From the NCBI RefSeq assembly GCF_003339525.1, contig NZ_CP031124.1:1-64000 (forward strand): 64,000 nt of DNA. The letters run 5' to 3'. Positions 37,012 through 46,007 of the stretch are shown here, piece by piece. Within the stretch, counting starts at the first letter, position 1; each line of letters opens with the position of its first letter. The translations under genes were made by a program, and so were the position numbers. The notes under the pieces were generated by a model. That model searched no databases and had not been told where the DNA came from. It worked only from the letters and a program-made list of their open reading frames with translations. This DNA comes from Ephemeroptericola cinctiostellae. GTDB lineage: Bacteria > Pseudomonadota > Gammaproteobacteria > Burkholderiales > Burkholderiaceae.

Positions 37012-38811
37012 ATGCGCACCCACGTTTTCAGCCGCAAAGCTTTACCACTCATCCTCACCAGCGCGCTCATGGGCGCGCATTTTTGCGCCCATGCCTATGA
37101 TGGTGTGGTGATTTTTGGCGACAGCCTGTCAGACGGCGGCATTTATGGCAGCCGCTTCACCACCAACCCCGGCCTCACTGCAGCGGAATATTTTGCCCAA
37201 GGCTTGGGCTACACCACAACCACGTCGACCACTGGCGGCACCAACTACGCCCAAGGCGGCGCACGCGTGAGCTCGCCTTCAGCCTCGACCCCAGCAGGCT
37301 TCGCACAACGCCCCGTATCCACCCAGCTGACCGAATACCTCAGCAGCACAGGCGGCCTTGCGAGCAACAACTCAGTCTATGTCATTCAAGGGGGCGCCAA
37401 TGATTTGTTCCAAAACCTTGCGATGGTACAAGCGGGTGCAATGACCCAAACAGAGTTAGAGCAAAACATCATCAGCACTGGTAAATCATTTGCCCAACAA
37501 GTCGCCACTTTACAATCAGCAGGTGCAAAATACATCGTCGTACCCAACGTACCCAACCTCGGCGCCACCCCAGCGTTCTCAGGCGTATTGTCCAGCACAG
37601 GCACAAAAGTTTCTGTTGGGTACAACACCGTCGTGCAACAAGCATTGGCGGCTTATGGTGCAAATGTCATCGCAGTGGATACCTTTGGTTTAATCAATGA
37701 AGTGGCGGCCAATCCAAGCCTGTACGGCTTCACCAATGCCACCACACCTGCATGCGCCACCCCAACCTCATTGGTATGCTCACCCGCCACATTGGTCAGC
37801 CCAAATGCTGCCAGCACATACGTCTTCGCCGACGGTGTTCACCCAACCACGGCCGCACAAAAATTGGAATCGCAATACATGTTGTCGGTCATCAATGCGC
37901 CCACACAAATGAGCTTACTGTCCGCCGCACCGCTTGCAGGTGGCATGAGCCGCCAACGCACATTGGCAGCCAACATGCCACATGCTGGTAACCGCACATG
38001 GCACACGTTTGTGGATTACGACCACACCCCCACCAAATACGGCGAAGCCAAAAGCACAGCCAATACATTTTTGACGGGCATCGACCGAGGCGTGGGCACG
38101 GGTCGTGTTGGCCTGAGCGTGGGCTATCAAAAGTACAGCACATCGTTCGGCACAAGCGCAGGTGGCTTTGACATCAAAGAGCCTTCAGTTGGTCTGTACT
38201 ACAGTCACGGCATCGGTGCCGATGGTGAAAATGGCAACCTCCTCGCTTCACTCAGCTATGGCAATCTGAAACTGTCCAACCTCAAGCGCAACATCAATCT
38301 CGGCAATACAACCCGCACCGAAACAGGTGAGACCAGCGGTCACCATTGGTCACTCGGTTTGGCCGCAGATGTCACCGCAGGGACATTCGCCAATCGCCGT
38401 GTCAGCCATGGCCCCATTGCCAGCTTGAGCTACGAAGACATCAAATTCAATGCATTCGATGAAACCAGTGGCACCAGCACCGCCATGAGCTATGGTGCGC
38501 AATCACGTCGAGGCTTTTTGGCCTCACTGGGTTATCAAGTGAAAGGGCACTTTGGCCGCTTCTCGCCATACGCCAAAGTGGCTTATGAATTCAATGGCAC
38601 ACGCGGTTCAGATGTGAATGCGCGCGTTAAAAATGCTTACAGCAGTTTCACAACCCCCGCTCTGGAAACCAGTGATGGTTTCCGCGCTGAGCTGGGTGCG
38701 GCCATGGACATCAGTCCAATGGTCAATGCACACGTGGGCTTGGGCAGCACATTTGGCAAAGACTCAGGTAAAGAAACATCGTTGAACATCGGTGTGGATG
38801 CGAAGTTTTAA
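37012..38811 (+). CDS. GDSL-type autotransporter esterase
   Basis: A 599-residue outer-membrane autotransporter. A signal peptide covers 1-28 (ending HFCAHA). The passenger is a GDSL lipase/esterase: block I VIFGDSLSDGG with nucleophile S38, block III GGAND near 126, and catalytic Asp/His in FADGVHPTTAAQ near 272-278. Residues about 325-599 form a beta-barrel translocator of alternating hydrophobic strands, ending in the outer-membrane signature phenylalanine (GVDAKF). EstA of Pseudomonas has this architecture. AGGAG precedes the ATG. It is predicted to display a lipolytic esterase on the cell surface. The substrate is unknown. Confidence 0.92.
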   Translation: MRTHVFSRKALPLILTSALMGAHFCAHAYDGVVIFGDSLSDGGIYGSRFTTNPGLTAAEYFAQGLGYTTTTSTTGGTNYAQGGARVSSPSASTPAGFAQRPVSTQLTEYLSSTGGLASNNSVYVIQGGANDLFQNLAMVQAGAMTQTELEQNIISTGKSFAQQVATLQSAGAKYIVVPNVPNLGATPAFSGVLSSTGTKVSVGYNTVVQQALAAYGANVIAVDTFGLINEVAANPSLYGFTNATTPACATPTSLVCSPATLVSPNAASTYVFADGVHPTTAAQKLESQYMLSVINAPTQMSLLSAAPLAGGMSRQRTLAANMPHAGNRTWHTFVDYDHTPTKYGEAKSTANTFLTGIDRGVGTGRVGLSVGYQKYSTSFGTSAGGFDIKEPSVGLYYSHGIGADGENGNLLASLSYGNLKLSNLKRNINLGNTTRTETGETSGHHWSLGLAADVTAGTFANRRVSHGPIASLSYEDIKFNAFDETSGTSTAMSYGAQSRRGFLASLGYQVKGHFGRFSPYAKVAYEFNGTRGSDVNARVKNAYSSFTTPALETSDGFRAELGAAMDISPMVNAHVGLGSTFGKDSGKETSLNIGVDAKF

Positions 38812-38846
38812 ACCGAGGCACTTTGAAACCACGTTTATGTTTTTTA

Positions 38847-38874
38847 AAAAGCCAGTCAAACTTGACTGGCTTTT
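38847..38874. terminator. Bidirectional terminator between the autotransporter and yaaA
   Basis: Perfect 13-bp stem AAAAGCCAGTCAA/TTGACTGGCTTTT with a 2-base centre, A- and T-runs on either side, between convergent genes. Confidence 0.85.
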
Positions 38875-39026
38875 ATATTGTCTTTTATGGTGAAATTCTC
38901 AAACAATTCGCGTTGGTTGCGCCTTCATTTGAAGCGTCTCGATTTTTTGCAATTGCCTCGCTCAACACCCTTCACCTTAAACAGCATGCGTCGATCTACT
39001 CAGCACAAGCAACCAGGGGTTTGCGA

Positions 39027-39818
39027 TCAGCGGTGCTTCTGCTCATCGCGCACAAACACCAACTGAGTCGCCCCATGTTTACCTTTTTTCTCTTCTAAAA
39101 AACGATAACCTTCTTCAGAAAAATCTTTCAGTAATTCAGGCTTGCTTATTTTATGTTGCACCAACCAACGCGCCATCACGCCGCGCGCACGTTTGGCAAA
39201 AAAGCTGATGATTTTATATTGACCATTTTTTTCATCTTGGAACACAGGTTGAATCACAGGGTATTGCAATGTTTTCAATGACACCGCTTTAAAATATTCA
39301 TCTGATGCCAAATTAATTAAATGCTTGGATTTGTGTGTGGACAGCACCTCATTCAACTGAGCTGCCAAAGCCTCACCCCAAAAAGCATACAAATTTGCAC
39401 CTTTGTCATTCGCCAAAGCCGTACCCATTTCCAAGCGATAGGCACGCATGAAATCCAAAGGACGCAGCAGGCCGTACAAGCCCGACAAAATCCGCACATG
39501 CCCTTGCGCCACATTCAACTCTTTCCCGCTCAAGGTGCTGGCGTTGAAACCATCGTACACATCACCGTTAAAGGCCAAAATCGCCTGTTTGGCAGACTCC
39601 GCATCAAATGTGGGCTGCCATTCGTTGTTACGTGCCACATTCAATGTCGCCAACTTGTCCGACAAATGCATGAGTTGTGCCAAAGCAGGCACATCATAAG
39701 CGCGTAACAATTTGATCAACTCAGTTGATTGCTCAACAAACTGTGGTTGTGTGGCGGTCTTAATGTGTGGCGGCGTGTCAAAATCTAAACTTTTGGCGGG
39801 CGATAAAACAATCAGCAT
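39027..39818 (-). CDS. yaaA: Peroxide stress protein YaaA family (UPF0246)
   Basis: A 263-residue protein of the YaaA/UPF0246 family, which in E. coli lowers free iron and protects DNA during peroxide stress. It opens LIVLSPAKSLDF, the family signature. The central ILSGLYGLLRPLDFMRAYRLEMG, NLASDEYFKAV and IISFFAKRARGVMARWLV motifs are all present. The frame is open to 39854, but the family start is ATG 39818. It converges on the autotransporter gene and is divergent from rsmE. Confidence 0.95.
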   Translation of the reverse strand: MLIVLSPAKSLDFDTPPHIKTATQPQFVEQSTELIKLLRAYDVPALAQLMHLSDKLATLNVARNNEWQPTFDAESAKQAILAFNGDVYDGFNASTLSGKELNVAQGHVRILSGLYGLLRPLDFMRAYRLEMGTALANDKGANLYAFWGEALAAQLNEVLSTHKSKHLINLASDEYFKAVSLKTLQYPVIQPVFQDEKNGQYKIISFFAKRARGVMARWLVQHKISKPELLKDFSEEGYRFLEEKKGKHGATQLVFVRDEQKHR

Positions 39819-39945
39819 GAAGCTCCTTGATGCGGCTTTGAAGCCGAGGGACAATTTCTAATATTCCAATAAACAGCCGTCATTTAACCACATTCACGCG
39901 TAAAATGCACACATGCGCTGTGCGCTGACTTTTTTACGGACGACC

Positions 39946-40686
39946 ATGATTTCACGCTTTTACCTTCCACAGCCATGGGCTGCACTCAACACGCCATTCA
40001 CATTAACCGACGACATTTTTCGTCACGCCATCACCGTGCTGCGCTTGCGTGTGGGCGACACCTTTGTTGTGTTCGATGGCGAGGGTCAAATGGCGCAAGC
40101 GCATCTGATCAATGTTGAAAAAAAATCAGCCCAAGCGCAACTCACCGACATTGAACAACACAGTGTGGAATCCAATCTACAGATCACGTTGGCACAATGC
40201 TTGTCCTCCGCCGACAAAATGGACTGGACGATCGAGAAAGCCGTCGAGCTTGGTGTGACCCGCATCGTTCCACTGTTTTCTGCCCGCAGCCAAATCAAAC
40301 TATCCGCCGACCGAGCCGATAAAAAAGTAGAACACTGGCAACGCATCATCACCGCCGCTTGTGCGCAAAGCGGCCGCAACCACCTGCCCAAGCTCAGCGC
40401 ACCGATGCAACTGAATGCATTTCTAAGCGCAGAAAAATCCATCGACAGCCACAAACTCATGCTGCACCCACGCCATGCCCAGCCCCTCAGAAGCCTCGCA
40501 GCCCCCACATCTACACAGGCGGTTGTACTATTGATCGGGCCAGAAGCTGGATTTGACGACAACGAATTCAATAATGCTCAAGCATCACATTTCACCCCAA
40601 CCTTACTGGGGCCGCGCATCTTGCGCACAGAATCGGCGGGGCTGGCCACCATTGCTGCCCTGCAAACCCTGTGGGGCGACTTTTAA
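39946..40686 (+). CDS. rsmE: 16S rRNA (uracil1498-N3)-methyltransferase
   Basis: A 246-residue SPOUT-class methyltransferase modifying U1498 of 16S rRNA. The N-terminal PUA-like domain starts ISRFYLP and contains HAITVLRLRVGDTFVVFDGEG. The C-terminal trefoil-knot domain holds the SAM-binding motifs LLIGPEAGFDDNEF and LGPRILRTESAGLATIAALQ. The frame is open from 39913; ATG 39946 gives the family N-terminus and follows GGA. Divergent from yaaA. Confidence 0.95.
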   Translation: MISRFYLPQPWAALNTPFTLTDDIFRHAITVLRLRVGDTFVVFDGEGQMAQAHLINVEKKSAQAQLTDIEQHSVESNLQITLAQCLSSADKMDWTIEKAVELGVTRIVPLFSARSQIKLSADRADKKVEHWQRIITAACAQSGRNHLPKLSAPMQLNAFLSAEKSIDSHKLMLHPRHAQPLRSLAAPTSTQAVVLLIGPEAGFDDNEFNNAQASHFTPTLLGPRILRTESAGLATIAALQTLWGDF

Positions 40687-40930
40687 GGGTGATTGTGTAT
40701 CATGTGATTCAAAAACGAAGTACAAAACCCCTTGCAAAATGTGTGTATAAATTTTATGCTAAAAACTGATACGCTCGTTCACACAAGCCATAACTTCATG
40801 CTAATATTCGCGCATGCGTCGGGTCAAAGACACCCACCGCAGCTCGCAGCGAAAAGCAATTGCTTTATTAAAAGGGCTTGATTGTTTTTCACTTCTATTA
40901 AAAAAAGCAATACAGATCAAAGGACACATC

Positions 40931-41482
40931 ATGGGTTTATTAGACGGACTTTTAGGCGCAGCTTTGGGTGGTAACAACAGCGGCGGCATCCAAGGTGCTT
41001 TGTTGCAAGCTGTACTTAGCCAAGTTTTGGGTGGCGGTCAAAGCAACAACGCCAACAGCGGTTTGGGCGGCATGCTCGGCGGCTTGTTGGGTGGCGGTCA
41101 GCAACAACAAAATGGCGGCGGTTTGGGTGGTTTACTTGGAGGCTTGTTGGGCGGTGGTGCAAACACAGCTGACGTACACAACCAAGCCGCAGGCGGCTTG
41201 GGTAACTTAACAGGCATGTTGAGCCAACTCGGCTTGGGCGACCAAGTGAACTCATGGATCGGCACAGGCGAAAACCAACCCGTCACAGCCGATCAAATTC
41301 AAAGCTCTTTGGGTCAAAATGGCACATTGACACAGATCGCTCAACAAGCGGGCGTGTCTGAACAAGAAGCTGCAGGCGGTTTGGCTGATTTATTGCCAGG
41401 CCTGATCAACAAATTGACCCCCAACGGCAAAATTGATGCCAATGACATTGGTTCTGTATTGGGTCAATTGATGGGTAAATAA
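40931..41482 (+). CDS. yidB: YidB-like DUF937 protein
   Basis: A 183-residue protein of the YidB/DUF937 family. It opens GLLDGLLGAALGG and has Gly/Leu/Gln-rich repeats (GGMLGGLLGGGQQQQNGGG) in the first half. A conserved helical C-terminal part holds LGLGDQVNSWIGTGENQPVT and LTPNGKIDANDIGSVLGQLMGK. The function is not established. The frame is open from 40814, but AAAGGA lies before ATG 40931, which gives the family start. It converges on kup. Confidence 0.88.
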   Translation: MGLLDGLLGAALGGNNSGGIQGALLQAVLSQVLGGGQSNNANSGLGGMLGGLLGGGQQQQNGGGLGGLLGGLLGGGANTADVHNQAAGGLGNLTGMLSQLGLGDQVNSWIGTGENQPVTADQIQSSLGQNGTLTQIAQQAGVSEQEAAGGLADLLPGLINKLTPNGKIDANDIGSVLGQLMGK

Positions 41483-41527
41483 TTTGCCCTGCAAAGGGCA
41501 GATGCAGTAGAAGCACATTCACAACAA

Positions 41528-41564
41528 CGCCAAACGGGCTGCTTTTCAAGCAGCCCGTTTGGCG
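41528..41564. terminator. Hairpin between yidB and kup
   Basis: Perfect 17-bp inverted repeat (CGCCAAACGGGCTGCTT, TTC centre) between convergent genes. It has no clear T-run on either side, so termination is probable but not proven. Confidence 0.65.
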
Positions 41565-41597
41565 TGTGTCGTTCCATTGGGTTGCACCGTTAATGAG

Positions 41598-43463
41598 TCA
41601 TAAAGACACCTGAGCTCCCAGTTCAACCACACGATTCGGCGGTAGATTAAATGATGAGGTCACGCTTTCAGCTTGGCGAAACATGCCTGAGAACACAGCA
41701 AACCGCCATCGGTTCAAACCACCCAAACCATCGACCAATGTTGATCGTGCGAGAAAATACGTTGTATTCATTGGATCCATATACAAGCTTGGGGATGGCA
41801 ATTGACTCAATGCAGCAGCAACATCGGTTTCTTCTCGGAAACCAAAATTAACACGGATGTTGAATACATTCGGGGCAATCTCTTCCACCTGTAACCGATG
41901 GCTCTCAGCAATATACGGGACATTTGGACTGGTGACATTGAGAAAAATCACCTTTTCATGCATCACCTTGTAATGCTTTAAATTATGAAACAACGCGCTT
42001 GGTACCAAGGTTAAGTCCGAAGTCAGATAAACCGCTGTGCCAGATACGCGCGGTACATCTGCAAAAGAACTGTTCAAAAACACATCCATCGGGATGTTAA
42101 TGGCACGGCGCTGCTCATCAAGCAATTGAGAACCTTTGCGCCACACGGTCAACAATACATAAATACCTGAACCAACCACCAAGGGCAACCAACCTCCACT
42201 CTCCACCTTGGTTAAATTTGAGGACAAGAACAAAACCTCAAAAATCGCAAAAATACCCAATACAAATAAAAAGACCATTTTATATCGGCTGCGGGTGTGT
42301 AGCACAATAAAGGCCAGCAAAACCGTAGTGATCATCATCGTACCAGACACAGCAATTCCATAAGCCGCAGCTAAAGCGCTAGAAGAACCAAAACCCAGCA
42401 CCAATGCAACCACTGCAACCAACATCACCCAGTTAATGCTCGGCACATAGATTTGTCCTTTTTCAAAATCTGAAGTGTGCATGATGTTCAGACGAGGCAG
42501 GAATTTCAAACGCGCGGCTTGTAATGTCATCGAATACGCCCCTGCAATCGTCGCTTGCGATGCAATCACTGTCGCACAGGTTGCCAAGAATACCAACCAC
42601 ACCATCAACACCCCAGGTGCCAACATGTAAAATGGATTACTCACCGCTTCTGGTGAGCGCAAAACCAATGCGCCTTGACCAAAGTAATTGAGCAAAAGCG
42701 ACGGCCAAACCAACCCATACCATGCCAATCGAATCGCACGCGCCCCAAAATGTCCCATATCCGCATACAACGCTTCACCACCCGTTAGACCGAGAAACAC
42801 AGCTGCAAGCAATATGAAAGCCAATTTAGGCTCATGGATGGCCAACTGCAAAGCGTACATTGGGTTGATTGCGTGTAACACCACAGGGGTTTGAACGATA
42901 CTGTGTATGCCCATGACCGCCAACGATACAAACCAAACCACCATAATGGGACCAAAAAACAAACCACCAATTTTTTGTGTCCCATACCGTTGTACCAAAA
43001 ACAAACCAAATAAAATCACGATGGTCAGTGGCACAACGATCCCTTCAAAACCACTGGTCAGCACCCCAACCCCTTCAACGGCAGATAAGACAGACACCGC
43101 TGGTGTTAAAAATGAGTCCGCATAAAAAAGAGCGGCAGCAAAAATCCCAGCACCGACCAACCAACTCGAACGAATGTGTTTGTCCTCTGCAAGCCGTTGC
43201 GCCAAAGCTGTCAAAGCCAATACCCCGCCTTCCCCTTCATTGTCAAACCGAATCACCACCCACACGTATTTGATCGCAACAATCAAAAATAACGCCCAGA
43301 AAAAAGCGGATAAAGTCGCCAACACATTGGCCTCAGTCAACGGCATGCCATGAGTAAATGCCTCTTTAAATGCATACAATGGGCTGGTGCCAATGTCACC
43401 GTAGACCACACCCAGTGCAGCGAGTGCCAAAGCACCTTGTTTTTGTTTTATATGTGAAGACAC
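41598..43463 (-). CDS. kup: Low-affinity potassium uptake transporter Kup
   Basis: A 621-residue K+:H+ symporter of the KUP/HAK family in the inner membrane. It has twelve hydrophobic segments in the first 450 residues, opening ALALAALGVVYGDIGTSPLYAF, the family signature, with GGEALYADMGHFG in the middle. A cytoplasmic C-terminal domain follows (from about 455). The start is a GTG at 43463 with GGAG five bases upstream. The kdpE-like gene ends 160 bases above on the same strand and no terminator is seen between them, so kup may be read from the kdpDE promoter or regulated by KdpE. Confidence 0.95.
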   Translation of the reverse strand: MSSHIKQKQGALALAALGVVYGDIGTSPLYAFKEAFTHGMPLTEANVLATLSAFFWALFLIVAIKYVWVVIRFDNEGEGGVLALTALAQRLAEDKHIRSSWLVGAGIFAAALFYADSFLTPAVSVLSAVEGVGVLTSGFEGIVVPLTIVILFGLFLVQRYGTQKIGGLFFGPIMVVWFVSLAVMGIHSIVQTPVVLHAINPMYALQLAIHEPKLAFILLAAVFLGLTGGEALYADMGHFGARAIRLAWYGLVWPSLLLNYFGQGALVLRSPEAVSNPFYMLAPGVLMVWLVFLATCATVIASQATIAGAYSMTLQAARLKFLPRLNIMHTSDFEKGQIYVPSINWVMLVAVVALVLGFGSSSALAAAYGIAVSGTMMITTVLLAFIVLHTRSRYKMVFLFVLGIFAIFEVLFLSSNLTKVESGGWLPLVVGSGIYVLLTVWRKGSQLLDEQRRAINIPMDVFLNSSFADVPRVSGTAVYLTSDLTLVPSALFHNLKHYKVMHEKVIFLNVTSPNVPYIAESHRLQVEEIAPNVFNIRVNFGFREETDVAAALSQLPSPSLYMDPMNTTYFLARSTLVDGLGGLNRWRFAVFSGMFRQAESVTSSFNLPPNRVVELGAQVSL

Positions 43464-43622
43464 ATCAACTCCTATAAGTTATAGCGATAATGATCAACAA
43501 TCGAATGTTTCATTCGCAGGTGCTGGTCTTTTTAAAAAATGAGGGTAAATTTAAACCCCATGTCTGCTGCATTTTCTTGTAGTGAACGGTGTTTCCGTCA
43601 AAAACCAGATGGCCTCCACTCA

Positions 43623-44318
43623 TCACCCTACAAAACGATAACCCAACCCAGTTTCAGTCATAAAATATTTGGGTTGTGCAGGATCAACTTCCAGTTTTTT
43701 GCGCAAATGTCCCACATAAACCCGTAAATAATGCGTATGTTCACTACTCGCTCCCCCCCAAATCGCTTGCAACAATTGACGATGGGTCAGCACCCGTCCC
43801 TTATGTGCTAAAAAAAAGCACAGCAACTGATATTCAATCGCGGTCAAATGTACGGCCTCTCCCGACCGCACGACGGTGCGCAAACCCCGATTGACTGTGA
43901 TGGTGTCGAAATGGACGACAGGATTGTCTTCTTGTGAAACATCGTGTGTCGACCTGCGCATCAGTGCACGGATGCGTGCCAGCAGCTCCCCAATCGAGAA
44001 GGGTTTGGTCAAGTAATCATCGGCTCCAGCATCAAGCACTTTGATTTTTTCTTGCTCATCAGTACGAGCAGATAAAATCAAAATAGGTAAAGGTGACCAC
44101 GTGCGCACGGTTTGGACGAACGTTAAACCATCACCATCAGGCAACCCCAAATCCAAAATAACAGCATCGGGTCTGTTCTCTACCACCAAACTGAGTCCAT
44201 CACGCAAGGTATTCGCTGTCAGTAAGGTAAAATTTGCAGCCACCAGTGCATCACGGACAAAACGCACAATATCGCGTTCATCCTCAATCAACAGAATTTT
44301 AGTTTTAGCCATGATCAT
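43623..44318 (-). CDS. kdpE: Response regulator, KdpE-like
   Basis: A 231-residue OmpR-family regulator. The receiver domain opens ILLIEDERDIVRFVRDAL, with phospho-acceptor D in AVILDLGLPDGDGL and K in DYLTKPF. The DNA-binding winged helix ends HYLRVYVGHLRKKLEVDPAQPKYFMTETGLGYRF, which is KdpE-like. Three starts are possible (GTG 44327, ATG 44318, ATG 44312). I chose 44318 because it overlaps the sensor stop codon (ATGA) and has GAGG upstream. It is co-translated with the kdpD-like gene. In E. coli KdpE activates kdpFABC; that operon is not in this window, and the neighbour here is kup. Confidence 0.9.
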   Translation of the reverse strand: MIMAKTKILLIEDERDIVRFVRDALVAANFTLLTANTLRDGLSLVVENRPDAVILDLGLPDGDGLTFVQTVRTWSPLPILILSARTDEQEKIKVLDAGADDYLTKPFSIGELLARIRALMRRSTHDVSQEDNPVVHFDTITVNRGLRTVVRSGEAVHLTAIEYQLLCFFLAHKGRVLTHRQLLQAIWGGASSEHTHYLRVYVGHLRKKLEVDPAQPKYFMTETGLGYRFVG

Positions 44319-45841
44319 GTTAAGCACGCCTCATCAATGATGTTCACCTCAGGTGGCGTTCCAATAGGCAGTGAGAAACACATGCGCACACCTTCCTGTA
44401 AATTCTCAGCCCATATATGCCCGCCATGTGCTTCGACAATGCTGCGACAGATGGACAAGCCAATGCCCATGCCATGAACACTCGACTCCACTTGCCCGCG
44501 TTCAAACAATTTGAAGATTGTTTTCAACTGCACCTCTGGAATCCCCTCCCCTTGATTGTCAACGCTGACGTGAACATCATCATTCACCTTATGCGCATGA
44601 ATGTGGAACGGGCTGTCATCCTGTGGGCTGTATTTATTTGCATTTTCAAGTAAATTACAGAAAACCCGCTCAAGCAACACCGCATCAACACTCAATAAAG
44701 GGAGGTCTTCAGGTAAATCCACCACCACACCATGCGGCTGAATCGCAGTAGACAACAATTGAATGCTGGCACCGATGACCTCCTCGATGGGAAGCCATTC
44801 TTGGTGCAACACCAGTGCACCCGCTTGGAATTTTGCCATCTCCAATAGATTACAGACCATCGTATTGAGTTGCATCACTTGCGCACACAAAGCATCTGCG
44901 GTATACAAAACCACTTGAGGCAAAGGCGGCTCGATGAAATGCAAACCATCAGCCATACCATACAACGCCGTCAAAGGCGTGCGAATGTCATGTGATAGGG
45001 CCGACAAGATCGAACTGCGCAGGCGCTCATTGCTCATCTTCAATTGCGCATGCTGTGCCACATCGACAAAGTGCAAACGTTCGATTGATGCCGAAACGAT
45101 CGAAGCCACAGCTTCAAGCATGGCACGGTGGCTCAACAACTGCCCAGCGGATGATGCCAATGTGCGTACCATCAGCACCCCTCGAACACGCGTAGAACCT
45201 TGCAATGGCAAATATGTCGAGCTATGATCACCATCGTTGTGATAACCCATTTCCTTGATGACCCCCTCATCAAATGTGGTGCGTGCCATTAAGATCTCAA
45301 CAGCACTCCAATCAAGCCCCCCTTGAATATGCAAACACTCATTTGGGTCAGGTAAGACCAGTGCGGACTCCAGCTGTAAAGTATGTTTTAAAAAATACGT
45401 GGTTGAATCCAACACCTGCACCACCGACAAACTGCTTGATAGCGATTTTGCCAGTTCATACAATGCATGAGATTGCATCGCCAACACCTGCGCATCATCA
45501 GCACGCTCGCGCAAATGAAGGGTCAATGAACTGATGGACAAGGCAACCACCAACATCACAGCAAAAGTAAGGAGATACTGCACATCCGACACTGAAAACG
45601 AAAATCGAGGTTCAACAAAAAACAAATCGAATAAAGCCACACTGCAAAACGCCGCCGTCATCCCAGCCGCCCGCCCCAGTTTGGCCGACAACCACACCAC
45701 CACCAACAAAAACAACATGACAATGTTTGTCTCCGCCAATACGTGCATGAGCGGCGTCACCAACAAGGTCGTTACGATACAGGCTGCAACAGACAACCCC
45801 ACATTGCGTGCAGTGGGCATGTGACAATCAATGGCATGCAT
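44315..45841 (-). CDS. kdpD: KdpD-like sensor kinase lacking the N-terminal sensor half
   Basis: About 508 residues, against about 890 for full KdpD. Four closely spaced membrane helices (about 14-105, the DUF4118 region, with FFVEPRFSFSVSD in it) are followed by a GAF-like domain. The kinase follows: H-box ALSHDIRTPLTALYGM, N-box NLLENANKYSP, G-box DNQGEGIP and GMGIGLSI. The large N-terminal cytoplasmic KdpD/Usp domains, which sense K+ and carry the ATP-binding motif, are absent. The frame is open to 46024, but that extension is Cys/Phe-rich and not family-like. ATG 45841 has GGAGA upstream. It is paired with kdpE. Confidence 0.88.
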   Translation of the reverse strand: MHAIDCHMPTARNVGLSVAACIVTTLLVTPLMHVLAETNIVMLFLLVVVWLSAKLGRAAGMTAAFCSVALFDLFFVEPRFSFSVSDVQYLLTFAVMLVVALSISSLTLHLRERADDAQVLAMQSHALYELAKSLSSSLSVVQVLDSTTYFLKHTLQLESALVLPDPNECLHIQGGLDWSAVEILMARTTFDEGVIKEMGYHNDGDHSSTYLPLQGSTRVRGVLMVRTLASSAGQLLSHRAMLEAVASIVSASIERLHFVDVAQHAQLKMSNERLRSSILSALSHDIRTPLTALYGMADGLHFIEPPLPQVVLYTADALCAQVMQLNTMVCNLLEMAKFQAGALVLHQEWLPIEEVIGASIQLLSTAIQPHGVVVDLPEDLPLLSVDAVLLERVFCNLLENANKYSPQDDSPFHIHAHKVNDDVHVSVDNQGEGIPEVQLKTIFKLFERGQVESSVHGMGIGLSICRSIVEAHGGHIWAENLQEGVRMCFSLPIGTPPEVNIIDEACLT

Positions 45842-45896
45842 AGCATTCTCCAAAGGAATCAAAGGGATTGGGAAATTATTTTGGCAGCATACGCAT

Positions 45897-45950
45897 AAAA
45901 ATGGTGTAAAAAAATGGCATTCACATACCATTTCTTTACACCATTTTTTT
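45897..45950 (-). terminator. Terminator after oxyR
   Basis: A long stem: about 45897-45916 pairs with 45928-45950 around CATTCACATA, with an A-run and a T-run at the ends. It lies between the oxyR stop and the kdpD start. Confidence 0.85.
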
Positions 45951-46007
45951 AAATACAGATAAGCAAAATGCTTTTGTGGTTGGTCATCATTCACGTTGTG
46001 ACATGCG

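Noticed and set aside
43464..43622. Possible riboswitch in the kup leader
   Set aside because: No recognisable conserved core or strong helices; only an AT-rich leader with a ribosome binding site.
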